NCBI RefSeq assembly: GCF_918797505.1
Contig: NC_092801.1
Location: 14,632,001 to 14,696,000 of the forward strand
DNA length: 64,000 nucleotides
Source of the DNA: Bemisia tabaci
Lineage: Eukaryota > Arthropoda > Insecta > Hemiptera > Aleyrodidae
Reading direction: 5' to 3'
The translations under genes and the position numbers were made by a program. Every line of letters begins with the position of its first letter. Positions within the stretch are counted from its first letter, which is position 1. Positions 55,330-64,000 of this stretch are shown piece by piece. The notes under the pieces were generated by a model. The model saw only the letters and a program-made list of their open reading frames with translations. It did not search any database and was not told where the DNA came from.

Positions 55330-55568
55330 TTGCCGTGCTAAGTTATCGTATAAACATCCGAATGTTGTCAAGTCTCCATCGAATTTTTTAGGACTCTTAT
55401 GAATATTTCTCCCCAAAATTTTCAATACTTTAGATCAAAATGCGAAAAAAAAATCCCGTGTAAAATTGGCAGACAAAAATGCTCAAGTTTTCCGGAAAAT
55501 CCAAACTTTATCATAGGGAATTTGGAAACGGTTGAGGGCTTATACGCTGTCTTTCCTTAGCGTGGTAT
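55330..55568. mobile_element. Family E MITE (55.3 kb), degenerate
   Basis: TTGCCGTGCTAAGTTATCGT and TCTTTCCTTAGCGTGGTA; the ACGCC block of the left end is lost. Confidence 0.82.
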
Positions 55569-56108
55569 CATTGGAAATCTAATAATGCGCACTGCGTTTC
55601 CCCATTTTTCTACTAGAACACATGCAGGGAATCGCCCCTGAATTAGCGTATGCAATACTTTAGAGGGAATGTGCAGCATTTCCAGTGGTAGAGGAAATTG
55701 AGCAGTGCATCACGTAACCACTTATTGAAATGAACTAAATCACTAGCAAATACGACCGTCAGTTGGAGAAGAAATCTGAGTGTATGGACTTATGGAGGCA
55801 AAATTCCTATAAGAAGGACTGTTGTCAAGTTAGTTTAGAAAATGAAGAAAATCGTTTATGCGTAGGTGTGGACATGCATACATCTAATGTTTCAAACTTC
55901 TTTTTTTCTAAAGAAAATGTTTTTCTTGGGGTTATTGCTTTTTTGAAGTTTAAAATTTTTTGGTTTTACGAAATTCAAATTTTATCCCTATCAGACGACG
56001 CGCTTTATTATTTTAAATCATAAAAAAGGATTAACATTTTCGTTTAAACGACACGTGATCAAACCGCAATCAGTTCGTACTTAAATAACAAGTTTCAAAC
56101 GGCCGAGT

Positions 56109-56361
56109 CTGCCGTGCTGAGGAGAAACGCCGTATGAACATTTGAGAGTTGCCAAATTTCTCTAGAAGAAAAATGTAGTTTTGAGGAAAATTATTGATAT
56201 TTTTCCTTGAAATCTTCAGATATTTTAGGTCAAATGCCGTACAATATATTCTGGAAAATTTGAAGAAAAATGTTAAAAATTTTTCAAGAAAATGCGGTTT
56301 TTAATGACGGAAATCTGGCAACGTCTAAAGGTTTATACAGCGTTTTTCCTTAGCACGGCAG
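56109..56361. mobile_element. Family E MITE (56.1 kb)
   Basis: CTGCCGTGCTGAGGAGAAAC to TTCCTTAGCACGGCAG. Confidence 0.92.
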
Positions 56362-56404
56362 TAGTTTATTCCATACGTATTTCGAGAGATGACATTTTTA
56401 TTTA

Positions 56405-56605
56405 AATTGAAAAGGTTGAAGAGGTGAAGGAAAGGGACAAGAGCAGAACGAAGAGAATGATAAAAAGAAAAAAGAGTTAAAAATGGGACATAAGATAAAG
56501 AGGAAGGAAAAAAGAGGAATAAAGGGAAGGAAAAAGGTGAAAATAACTTATTTCTCCTCTCTTTTCTCGTTCCTCGTTCTCCACTCTTTTTCCTCTTTCT
56601 CATCG
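56405..56605. repeat. Purine-rich run followed by pyrimidine-rich run
   Basis: 56410-56553 is strongly A/G on the plus strand; 56560-56604 is strongly C/T. The two halves can pair locally. Frames here are low complexity. Confidence 0.65.
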
Positions 56606-56917
56606 TCTTCATCCCTTGATATGGAAACCGAGACTATCCATCTAGGATCACGAATTTTCAGAAGAAATTGCACCATTTGGCAAATACTAACGTGCTCCTC
56701 GATGTCAACAATGATAACCAGCAACTAAGAGATATAATGCAAGGAAACGCAGGAGCTGAACGTGCAACTATTTTAACACTCCGGAAAGCACTTTGCCTAC
56801 CCGACGAGTTGAAGGCGTTTTGAGGCGGCAGGATCAGTACTGATTTAAGATTAGAGTCAAGCCGAGACGGCTTGCGCTTTCGATAACAAGAAAAACTTAG
56901 AGGAAAGCAGACGCACC

Positions 56918-57154
56918 CTACCGTGCTAAGGAAGAACGCCGTATGAAGCTTCCAGACTTGCCAAATTTCTCTTGATGAAGTGTTCATTTTTGATGAAAAT
57001 GATGAATATTTTTCCTCGAAATTTTCAGACATTTTAGATCAAATTCCTATTAATTATCTGAGAAATTGGCCGACAATATACGAGATATTAGTGATTGCCA
57101 AAGGAACTTTGGCAACTCCTGAAAGCTCAACGACGTTTTCCTTTTGCACGACAG
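56918..57154. mobile_element. Family E MITE (56.9 kb)
   Basis: CTACCGTGCTAAGGAAGAAC to CCTTTTGCACGACAG; both caps slightly decayed. Confidence 0.87.
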
Positions 57155-57158
57155 TATA

Positions 57159-57427
57159 ACTGATGAAAAACATTTCTGGAGACATTATTTTGACTTAAAA
57201 CGTCGTTTCTTGTCTACAATTTTCTTTTCTTTTCTTTTTAGTTAAATCCGTGCGATTTTAACTGAAAGTCAGTTGGAGTTAAAAAGGCGTAGTTTGTTAT
57301 CGTTGATTTTAGGTTAAAGGACCGAAAACAACAAAACAACGCTTCTTTAACTAAAAAAATCAAATTTTGTCGAGAAAAAACGACGCTTAAAGTCAAAATA
57401 ATATCTCAGGTAATTTTTTTTTCAGTG
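57159..57427. mobile_element. CAGTG-ended MITE related to 7800-8036
   Basis: Left ATTATTTTGACTTAAAACG and right CGCTTAAAGTCAAAATAAT pair as inverted repeats; it ends TTTTTTTTTCAGTG. The left terminal CACTG is not clear. Confidence 0.65.
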
Positions 57428-58134
57428 ATTGATATAGAGAGCAGTCATTGAAGGTTAGCTCTCGAATTGAACAGTTCTTTCTCATATTAAACGATCCAGT
57501 TGCACACGAGAGGAACAGATAAATACATGTAATTTTAGTGTATTTTCCGAATAAAATACACTATTGCATTCTCCCATGATGTTGAATCCAGACCTGAGAC
57601 GGACTGTCTTAGGTTAAATGTCGGTTGCTTTTTCTTACCGCCTGAGTACTAACCTCTGGGAATAACTTTTACGCTCCATAGGAGATATCAGTAAGGGGTC
57701 TCCAAAGTATATTGTCTCTGGTTCTGAACCCCGCGAAACTGACCTATCACAATAGCTCTGAATCTTTCAATCCTTTCTATTGATTCACGATTCGAAAAAT
57801 GCGCTCCAAGTTCGGCAACCCCGCGGGGCATCCCGAAATAAATATATATCACGCGAGTAATGATCTTTCGCTTTGTGCAGACGCCAAAGGGATCGTGCCG
57901 TGAATCGCGATTCTCGCCCCCTGCCCCTCGCACTCACCCCCGATTTTCTTTTCCTTTTTTTCTTCCCTTTTTTTTTGTTTCGTCGTTTTTCTGGGCGGTT
58001 TAAGAAGTGGCCGGGGCTGTGGCTGCGGGTCACGTTTAATTTATATTCATTGCTTGTCGTTTAAAGTGTCGGCCGTTCATGAGACACGACCTGCCCCCAC
58101 TTCCGCCCAAAGTTCATTGAGCGCCGTCAGGGTT
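57428..58134. other. Unassigned stretch
   Basis: Frames on both strands at 57688-58064 lack domains. A pyrimidine-rich run lies at 57943-57980. Confidence 0.35.
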
Positions 58135-58201
58135 TAATTCCGAAGTTGCCATGTCTTTGGTTTTGTTTTTACGGTCGGAGCGTGCATTGTTGTATGCAAT
58201 G

Positions 58202-58456
58202 CTGCCGTGCTAAGGGAAAAACGCCGTATGAACATTCAAGAGTTGCCAAATTTCCTCCGATGAAATGTTTATTTTTGAGGAAAGATATGCAGATTTTCCC
58301 CTGAAATTTTCAGAGACTTTAGGTGAAATTGCGAGCAAAATTATGTGAAAAGTTGGAAGAAAAATATTAACAAATTTTCCCGAAAATTTCTGATTTACTA
58401 AAGGAAATTTGGCAGCGCCTGAAGGTTCATACGGCGTTTTTTTCTTAGCACGGCAG
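58202..58456. mobile_element. Family E MITE (58.2 kb) with 4-bp duplication
   Basis: CTGCCGTGCTAAGGGAAAAA to TTCTTAGCACGGCAG, AATG on both sides (58198-58201, 58457-58460). Confidence 0.93.
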
Positions 58457-58639
58457 AATGAGCCTGATGCAAACTTTAGCCAGAGCTGAAGAAGAGTTGC
58501 TTCTTGAAGAAAATGGCTTACAATTCACGCTAAGTGCATCGAGAAACAATCTACGTGAGAAATGGACGTATTCCTACCAAACAGAACTATGTGTGGGTGA
58601 GAAAGAAGGAGTATGCTCGTGGTGAACTGGATAAGAAAT

Positions 58640-58718
58640 AGTGTAAAGGTAATTTCGACATAATTTCACGATTTTTGTGAAAAACTTCGACTTCTTCCTA
58701 AAACTTGTTCCACTGTGC
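58640..58718. mobile_element. Family K right-end fragment
   Basis: ACTTGTTCCACTGTGCGTCG matches the right end of 4639-4873, preceded by similar AAACTTCGACTTCTTCCT sequence. Confidence 0.55.
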
Positions 58719-58808
58719 GTCGTGTTTATATTTACATGTTCATCTTATTGATAAAGACTACGGTGCTTCCTCACGATTTGCGCGCGGAAGAATCAGCCGT
58801 GTTGAATA

Positions 58809-59043
58809 CTGCCCTGCTAAGGAAGAACGCCGTATGCACATTCCAGAGTTGCTAAATGTCCTTCAATAAAATGTTTATTTTTTAGGAAAGATATGAAGAT
58901 TTTCCCTTGGAATTCTTAGAGACTTCAAGTGAAATTGCGAAAAAATTATCTATATTCATAAGTTCACCAGAAAATTCGTGTTTTATCAAAGGAAATTTGG
59001 CAACGCCTGAAGGTTCATACGGCGTTTTTCCTTAGCACGGCAG
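58809..59043. mobile_element. Family E MITE (58.8 kb) with 4-bp duplication
   Basis: CTGCCCTGCTAAGGAAGAAC to CCTTAGCACGGCAG, AATA on both sides (58805-58808, 59044-59047). Confidence 0.93.
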
Positions 59044-59407
59044 AATATTGAGTAGCATCCTATAGTGCGCAAGGGCTGGATGGAATGACTGCTCTGCTCA
59101 CAAAATCTTCACTTGTGCCGTGGTAACGTTTTTGAAGCGATAGGCTTATAAAAACGCGAATTAATTGCGCAGATTGTGAAGTTAGGAGTGTGCATCAGTC
59201 TCCACCGATGCGCACATCGTGATTTTGGAGCAATTTTTTAAAATAAATAACTTCCTGCTGTAGGATCTGTGTTCCAAAATACTGTAGACCTACAGCAGGC
59301 TGTAAGATTTCCTATGGGTTCTACAGCCTGGTATGTATTATCTCCTTGTGGTATTTTGGAACGCAGCGCCTATTGCAATTTTTTACAAGGGCTCCCATGC
59401 AGCAAAT

Positions 59408-59917
59408 AATGGAGATGTTGCATGTGTGAGGAATTTGCGATTTGACTGTTGATTCTTATGTAAAAGTTCGCGAGAAACACGGTGGTGCCACTGGTTTTCT
59501 CTGAAATCAACTCCCAAGCTCAAAAAAAGCTCTCAAGTTGAGGCCAAAATGGAGGGGATATCCCACGCTATACTGAGAGTCCAGCTCATGAAATCAAGAC
59601 AATCTCTCCATGCGAAGATAGGAAGCAAATACATTGACAGGGTTGCCACTTTATTTGGGGACTCCACAACTAAAAACACGGCAACGCTGCTAATGTATTT
59701 GCTCCCTATCTTTGCATGGACAGTTCGTCTTGATGTAGAGGTGGACTCTTAGGATAGCGTGGGATATCCCCTCCATTTTGGCCTCAACTTGAGAGCTTTT
59801 TTTGAGCTCGGGAGTTGATATCAGAGAAAACCAGTGGCACCATCGTGTTTCTCGCAAATTTTTACATGAGAATCAGTAGTCAAATCGCAAATTCCTCACA
59901 CATGCATCATCTCCATT
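59408..59917. mobile_element. Family F element, long form (59.4 kb)
   Basis: 510 bp with both outer arms and the inner pair CTCCATGCGAAGATAGGAAG / CTCCCTATCTTTGCATGGA. The frame at 59549-59752 is a product of the repeat. Confidence 0.93.
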
Positions 59918-60426
59918 GCGTTCTCAACTTTAGAAGCTTTGTCGCGGTTGTAAGTTTATTTTAGGATCGAAAAAAAACAACCTGCCGTTCGGAAAATTTT
60001 ACGAAGAACTCAAGTCGTACGGGACCTTATAATCCCAGCTGCATACAAATGCGAGACCGTGTGATCGGGAAAACTCGAGATTTGGCAATTGAGTTGGCGT
60101 GGGTTCGGATGAATATCCGATGGATTCCGTGTCATTTCCTACGTGTTCGCGTTCCCTCAATTGCCCGCAGGGAAAGACTCCAGTCATGTTTTATATCATC
60201 ATAATTTTCGCAAGGGCGTCGCGTCGGGACACAGAAGCGCTGCCGAGATTCAACGGCTTCAAACTCACTCGTAGCGAAGAGGGGGAGGGGACTGTACTTT
60301 GTAGTTTTATCCAGCCTAATAGGGGGCAAATCCAATTTGCAACCGCAAAGGTTATGTTGATGAAAGTTATTATTTGGGTCGAAGGTTAGAGGGGAAAGAT
60401 GCGTCTTTGAGGATGGTGCATAAGGT
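59918..60426. other. Unassigned stretch between two F elements
   Basis: A 96-codon frame (60099-60389) has no recognisable domain. Nothing else seen. Confidence 0.3.
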
Positions 60427-60940
60427 AATGGAGATGTTGCGTGTGTGAGGAATTTGCGATTTGACTGTTGATTCTTTTGTGAATTTTCGCGGGAAACACG
60501 ATGGTGCTACTGGTTTTCTCTGAATTCATCTCCCAAGCTCAAAAAAAGCTCTCGATTTGAGGCCAAAATGGAGGGGATATCCCACGCTACCCTGAGAGTC
60601 CACGTCTACATCAAGACAAACTCTCTATGCAAAGATAGGGAGCAAATACGTTGACAGGGCTGCCACTTTATTTGGGGACTCCAAAACTGAAAACACGGCA
60701 TCATGGCTAATGTATTTGCTCCCTATCTTTGCATGGAGAGTTTGTCTTGATATAGAGGTAGACTCTCAGTCTCAGGATAGCGAGGGATATCCCCTCCATT
60801 TTGGCCCCAACTTGAGAGCTTTTTTTGAGCTTGGGAGACGATTTCAGAGAAAACCAGTGGCACCATCGTGTTTCTCGCGAACTTTTACACAAGAATCAAT
60901 AGTCAAATCGCAAATTTCTCACACATGCAACATCTCCATT
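60427..60940. mobile_element. Family F element, long form (60.4 kb)
   Basis: 514 bp, same two-tier structure. Read as ATGGAGATG...CATCTCCAT it is flanked by TA on both sides. Confidence 0.93.
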
Positions 60941-61484
60941 ATGGAACGAATTGATGCGATATATCGCACGTCGCTGTGACACAATAAATGGCCACCGTCG
61001 AATCACCTTAACCTCTAGTTAGGTTTTTAGCTTACTCTAGAAAGGACGTATCTGCCATTAGTTTCTCTGTGCATGTGGGTTAGCGATGACTAGAATGGAA
61101 AATGACGTCCAAGTTTATGTGATTAGATATAAGAACGGGATCGATCTGACCTAATCACAAGATTATTCAAATAAGATTTATAGATATTCCTCTACTAAAT
61201 ACTCTTATCATATTAATATCAGGTTTTTTTGTTACATGAGCACATTATGAGTTAACGATAAATAAATTTAAAAATGTAAAGATCAGACTGGCAATATCTA
61301 TCTTATTAAGATTATATTTGTTAGCAATTCAAAGATATGAATACCTGAATTCAAACTTTAGGTTCAATGATGGTGTATATGGGAATTCTTTTTTATTTTG
61401 ACTGGATTTCATGGGTTACATGTAGTAATTGGGTTAATCTTTCTAATCATCATGATAATCTAGTTCATTAAAAAAATTTAGATT
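60941..61484. other. AT-rich stretch before the exon, no gene seen
   Basis: GGAAAATGACGTCCAAGTTT at 61097-61116 is a stray piece of the 103-bp tandem unit that follows. Otherwise unassigned; probably intron or upstream DNA of the MATH gene. Confidence 0.45.
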
Positions 61485-61868
61485 GATAAATTTACACGGA
61501 TTTGAATACTCCATCTGATATTGACTTTTGTGGAAAATGACGTCCAAGTTGATGTGGTTTTTTCGGTGTTTCAGATGTTATGAGAGGCGATAAATTTACA
61601 CGGATTTGAATACTCCATCTGATATTGACTTTTGTGGAAAATGACGTCCAAGTTGATGTGGTTTTTCGGTGTTTCAGATGTTATGAGAGGCAATAAATTT
61701 ACACGGATTTGAATACTCCATCTGATATTGACTTTCGTGGAAAATGACGTCCAAGTTGATGTGGTTTTTGGGTGGTTCAGATGTTATGAGAGGCGATAAA
61801 TTTACACGGATTTGAATACTCCATCTGATATCGACTTTCGTGGAAAATGACGTCCAAGTTGATGTGAT
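61485..61868 (+). repeat. ~103-bp tandem repeat carrying splice-acceptor-like ends
   Basis: Units start GATAAATTTACACGGATTTG at 61485, 61589, 61692 (one base changed) and 61795. The first three end in TTTCAG (third: GGTTCAG) followed by ATGTTATGAGAGGC, the same string that precedes the MATH start codon. Confidence 0.95.
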
Positions 61869-62016
61869 TGTTTCCGACTGAAAACGACTCGATTTTGAGT
61901 CGAAATAACGTCTCGGGCTTCATTAATCGTGTATTTTTAGCCTTGCTTCCCGTTTTTTCATCCTCGTTTTTCCACTGTTATCATTGTCTTGGGCTGCTCT
62001 TAAAAATTTGTATTTA
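61869..62016 (+). repeat. Dispersed repeat EE, copy 4, splitting the last tandem unit
   Basis: TCCGACTGAAAACGACTCG, TTAGCCTTGCTTCCCG and TTGTCTTGGGCTGCTC match 27806-27971. The tandem unit stops at GATGTG before it and resumes with GTGGTTTTCGGGTG after it. Confidence 0.75.
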
Positions 62017-62031
62017 CGTGGTTTTCGGGTG

Positions 62032-62037
62032 TTTCAG
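62032..62037 (+). promoter_or_regulatory. Predicted splice acceptor of the MATH exon
   Basis: GTTTTCGGGTGTTTCAG/ATG. If used, the exon begins at 62038 with 15 non-coding bases, including a two-codon upstream frame (ATG TTA TGA) in the same phase as the main start. Confidence 0.5.
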
Positions 62038-62052
62038 ATGTTATGAGAGGCG

Positions 62053-62343
62053 ATGGCTCTGCTGTACCGGTTCGTGAAGCTCTCGGACCGCGCGCACTCG
62101 CACGTGTTCACGTTCGTGGTGACCAAGTCGGTGACGCGGGACCTGGAGCGTGACGTGACGTCGAAGGAGTTCTCGTGCGGGCACCAGAAGTGGGCCATCA
62201 CCTTCTCGCGGACGGACAAGGTCCTCGGCGTCTACCTCGTCTGGCGCTCCGCCTCCGAGAGCGTCCGCGTCTACGTCGACTTCACCTTCACCCTCCTCAA
62301 CCGCGAGCACTTCAGCGTCAACGAGGCCTTCTCCGGCAAACAG
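62053..62343 (+). CDS. MATH (TRAF-like) domain protein, first coding exon
   Basis: 97 codons, ATG at 62053 with an in-frame TGA nine bases upstream, so translation should start here. Residues 17-23 (HVFTFVV), 37-53 (SKEFSCGHQKWAITFSR), 58-64 (LGVYLVW) and 73-97 (VYVDFTFTLLNREHFSVNEAFSGKQ) follow the strand order of a MATH/TRAF-C fold: a beta sandwich that binds short peptides in substrates or receptors, often in ubiquitin-ligase adaptors. Codons end almost only in G or C, in sharp contrast to the AT-rich surroundings. CAG/GTAAGC at 62343-62344 is a strong donor; the fold is incomplete, so the rest lies downstream of the window's end or beyond the intronic repeats. Which MATH subfamily (for example MATH-BTB) cannot be told from this exon. 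The minus-strand frame over it is an artefact of GC-rich codons. Confidence 0.88.
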
Positions 62344-62349
62344 GTAAGC
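62344..62349 (+). promoter_or_regulatory. Splice donor of the MATH exon
   Basis: GGCAAACAG/GTAAGC fits the donor consensus at seven or more positions. The frame continues past it without the domain pattern, ending at TGA (62470). Confidence 0.85.
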
Positions 62350-62373
62350 CGTCGATACCAAACTCGAGTTTCC

Positions 62374-62752
62374 ATAGACGAATTTAGTGGTGACGTCACG
62401 GAGCGATATTGTGGGTTCGATATCTCGAAAGTCGAAATGTGCCCCAACAAACAAACACAACCTCCAAAATGAACGATAAACGAAATAATGCTGAAACTGC
62501 TTGAAACTAAAAAATTGCTCCATGGGACTTTAAAAGTATGAAAGCTAGCCATTTACAAAATCGTTCGAGATCACAATCACAAGAATTGATTGTATAGTAA
62601 GCTCGTAATATCAGTGACAAGTCATAAAGCGAATCCCTCTACCCCCCTGCCTAAATCCCGCAGATTCCTATATGTTCGTTTGTTGGGGCACGTTTCGATT
62701 TTCGAGATATCGAAATTAAATCGAGATGTGACGTCACACTAAATTCGTCTAT
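62374..62752. mobile_element. Inverted-repeat MITE 31 bp inside the intron
   Basis: ATAGACGAATTTAGTGGTGA / ACACTAAATTCGTCTAT ends. A second inverted block, CGATATCTCGAAAGTCGAAA / TTTCGATTTTCGAGATATCG, and GTGCCCCAACAAACAAA / GTTTGTTGGGGCAC follow. TCC flanks both sides. Confidence 0.88.
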
Positions 62753-62857
62753 TCCACGCATCTCCTTGGACAAATGGATTGCATTTCGCAAAAAGGAACC
62801 AAGAGCATTCCAATGTTGCTAGGATTTTGTCTCTTATTTTTACTCAAAATGATGTTA

Positions 62858-63484
62858 AATAGAATCCTCTGGGATCAGCGGATTTCCAAAGATAACAAGA
62901 GGAGGATATACAACGCTGTAGTCAAAAGTATATTAACATACGGATGTGAAGTTTGGCAGCTGAAGAAACGGACACAGGATATGCTAAGAGCAACGGAGAT
63001 GGATTTCTGGGGAAGGTCGGCAGGAATTTCTAGGAGAGATCGGGTCCGTAATGATAGACGCTATTAGTGGCGACGTCATCATAGGGATTCTCCATTATAT
63101 CGAATTGGATCCAAACAATAACATTGGCATAACCTCTTTCAATGCTACCAGTGCGAAAAAATCGATATATATCGCTTTTCTGTGACGTTGCACTAATAGC
63201 GTCTATAGAGTGCGTCAGATAATGGAAGTCGAAAGTGACATCGTGTTCGACGTCATGACCAAACAACTTGTTTGGTATGGTCATGTCAATAGGATGACTG
63301 AAGAGAAGCTGCCAAAAAGATGCTTGATTGGGTTCCTCCTGGGAGGAGACGTAGGGGACGCCCAGTGAGAGGTTGGCGACAGGGGGTGTTGAGTGAGATG
63401 AGGGAGTGTCAACTCCCTGATGACCTGTGGGAAGACCGAGCTTTGTGGCGATTAGGCGTCGTAAAGCGCCAAAGAGCGCTTTAA
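62858..63484 (+). pseudogene. LINE reverse-transcriptase C-terminal relic, split by a MITE
   Basis: First part (62858-63053) reads NKRRIYNAVVKSILTYGCEV and MLRATEMDFWGRSAGISRRD. After the MITE the second part (from 63207) reads RVRQIMEVESDI, KQLVWYGHVNRM, EEKLPK, then after a frameshift PPGRRRRGRPVRGW and LWEDRALWRLGVVKRQ, to a TAA at 63482. This order (YG.E.W, EM.FWRR..G.SR.D, YGHV.RM, RRRRGRP) is typical of the ORF2 tail of RTE/CR1/Jockey-like insect LINEs. The catalytic part is missing. Non-functional. Confidence 0.88.
63054..63206. mobile_element. 153-bp MITE nested in the LINE relic
   Basis: ATAGACGCTATTAGTG / CACTAATAGCGTCTAT ends. Next-inner GCGACGTCATCA and TGTGACGTTGC resemble the 62374-62752 element, a probable relative. 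Confidence 0.9.
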
Positions 63485-63709
63485 AGCGACTCATATGTAT
63501 GTATATTTATTCAATAAAATTACTGAAATCATGCAAAAAATTAAATTTACCAAGGTAACTTTCGTCTTTAAGCTATAGTTTATTGGGTGTAAAGATAACA
63601 TTAGTTTAGATAATCTGTGTATTTTTGCGAGGCCAACAAAGTTGCACAATCTTAGCGACATTGGAATGCTCTTGGTTCCTTTTTGCAAAATGCAATCCAA
63701 ATGAAGGGG

Positions 63710-63946
63710 CTGTCCAGGATATTTCGTGTTGCCAACTTTTCTTCCATCAAATTTTCATTTTTGTGGAAAGTTGGGCACATGATCCCTTAACAGTTCCTGA
63801 TGTTTTAGATACTCGTTAAATCCTGAACAAAATTGTCCGGAAGATTGGAGGAAAATTATTCAGAATTTTTCAAGTATTTTCTTTTTAATTAAATGCAATA
63901 TGTCAACGTCTGGAGGCTCATACGCCGTTCTTCCTAAGCTCGACAA
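63710..63946. mobile_element. Family E MITE (63.7 kb), strongly decayed
   Basis: Recognised by GTTGCCAACTTTTCTTCCAT near the left and GGCTCATACGCCGTTCTTCC at the right; caps CTGTCC and CTCGACAAC are altered. Confidence 0.7.
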
Positions 63947-64000
63947 CATCGTCCGACTCATGATATCGCGGAAAGCTTGTTGGGCGGGTCATGTGATACG

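Larger units (their letters stand above)
62775..63699. mobile_element. Inverted-repeat element P enclosing a LINE relic
   Basis: TGGATTGCATTTCGCAAAAA / TTTTTGCAAAATGCAATCCA, pairing continuing through GGAACCAAGAGCATTCCAAT. 925 bp, mostly filled by LINE sequence. Confidence 0.82.

Noticed and set aside
62041..62523. 160-codon minus-strand frame over the MATH exon
   Set aside because: It is the shadow of an exon whose codons end in G/C; the plus strand has the domain pattern, start and splice donor.
1..64000. CRISPR-like arrays, bacterial operons, tRNA or rRNA genes
   Set aside because: Evenly spaced identical repeats with unique spacers are absent. The tandem repeats are contiguous, and I found no cloverleaf with A/B box or rRNA motif by eye.

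Overview
Kind of DNA. This is eukaryotic, almost certainly insect, intergenic DNA: AT-rich, nearly free of long reading frames, and built largely from short DNA transposons, palindromic MITEs and their nested relics. A repeat family present in 19 copies (family E below, ends CTGCCGTGCTAAGGA) resembles sequence I associate with whitefly (Bemisia) genomes. That is a recollection I could not check. No bacterial operons, rRNA, tRNA or CRISPR arrays are visible.

Layout. 1-5.3 kb: a 0.7 kb TTC-type polypyrimidine tract, repeat family A, several inverted-repeat elements, and a 5'-truncated LINE tail with a 12-bp target duplication. 5.5-9.3 kb: a decayed coding-like segment split by a mariner relic and an hAT-type MITE, then several MITEs and a minus-strand reading frame with a signal-peptide-like start (8421-8792). 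9.4-16.6 kb: MITEs, a degenerate ~150-bp repeat, and a 2.67-kb inverted repeat with two 650-bp arms. 17-29 kb: MITEs of families E, F, R and K, hAT-like elements with exact 8-bp duplications, and a second inverted repeat (about 0.49-kb arms, 4.15 kb overall). 29.9-39.4 kb: two inverted copies of one sequence, one expanded by three transposon insertions, plus internally deleted copies of a 4.2-kb element. 39.4-49.5 kb: a relatively repeat-poor 2 kb, then family A, E, C and hAT-type copies. 49.9-61 kb: a 470-bp palindrome, adjacent E copies, CACTG-ended MITEs and long F elements. 61.5-64 kb: a ~103-bp tandem repeat directly before the only clearly recognisable host exon, a GC-rich MATH-domain coding exon (62053-62343) with a consensus splice donor, followed by intronic MITEs and a nested LINE relic.

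Family labels used here are mine. A: ends CAGGGCCG, carries a 77-79 bp internal satellite. C: ends CACTGG/CCAGTG, 2-bp duplications. E: ends CTGCCGTGC, 4-bp duplications. F: ends ATGGAGATG, two-tier inverted repeat. G: ends TTCGTCGT. H: ends CTGCCGTGATAG. K: ends CGCACAGTGG. N: ends TTGAGGGGCTTGG. R: ends GGACCGCG. hAT-164: 164-bp MITE with ends CAGTGGCGTGGCGTG and 8-bp duplications. L: the 0.66/1.7/4.2-kb family.

How it fits together. The elements do not form a pathway. What the window records is history: repeated nesting (F, G and a 336-bp hairpin inside E; a LINE and a MITE inside a larger element), paired filled and empty sites, deletion derivatives, and repeat growth at the border of a gene exon. 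Boundaries of repeats were set by reading termini and duplications by eye; family assignments not backed by a target duplication are less certain.
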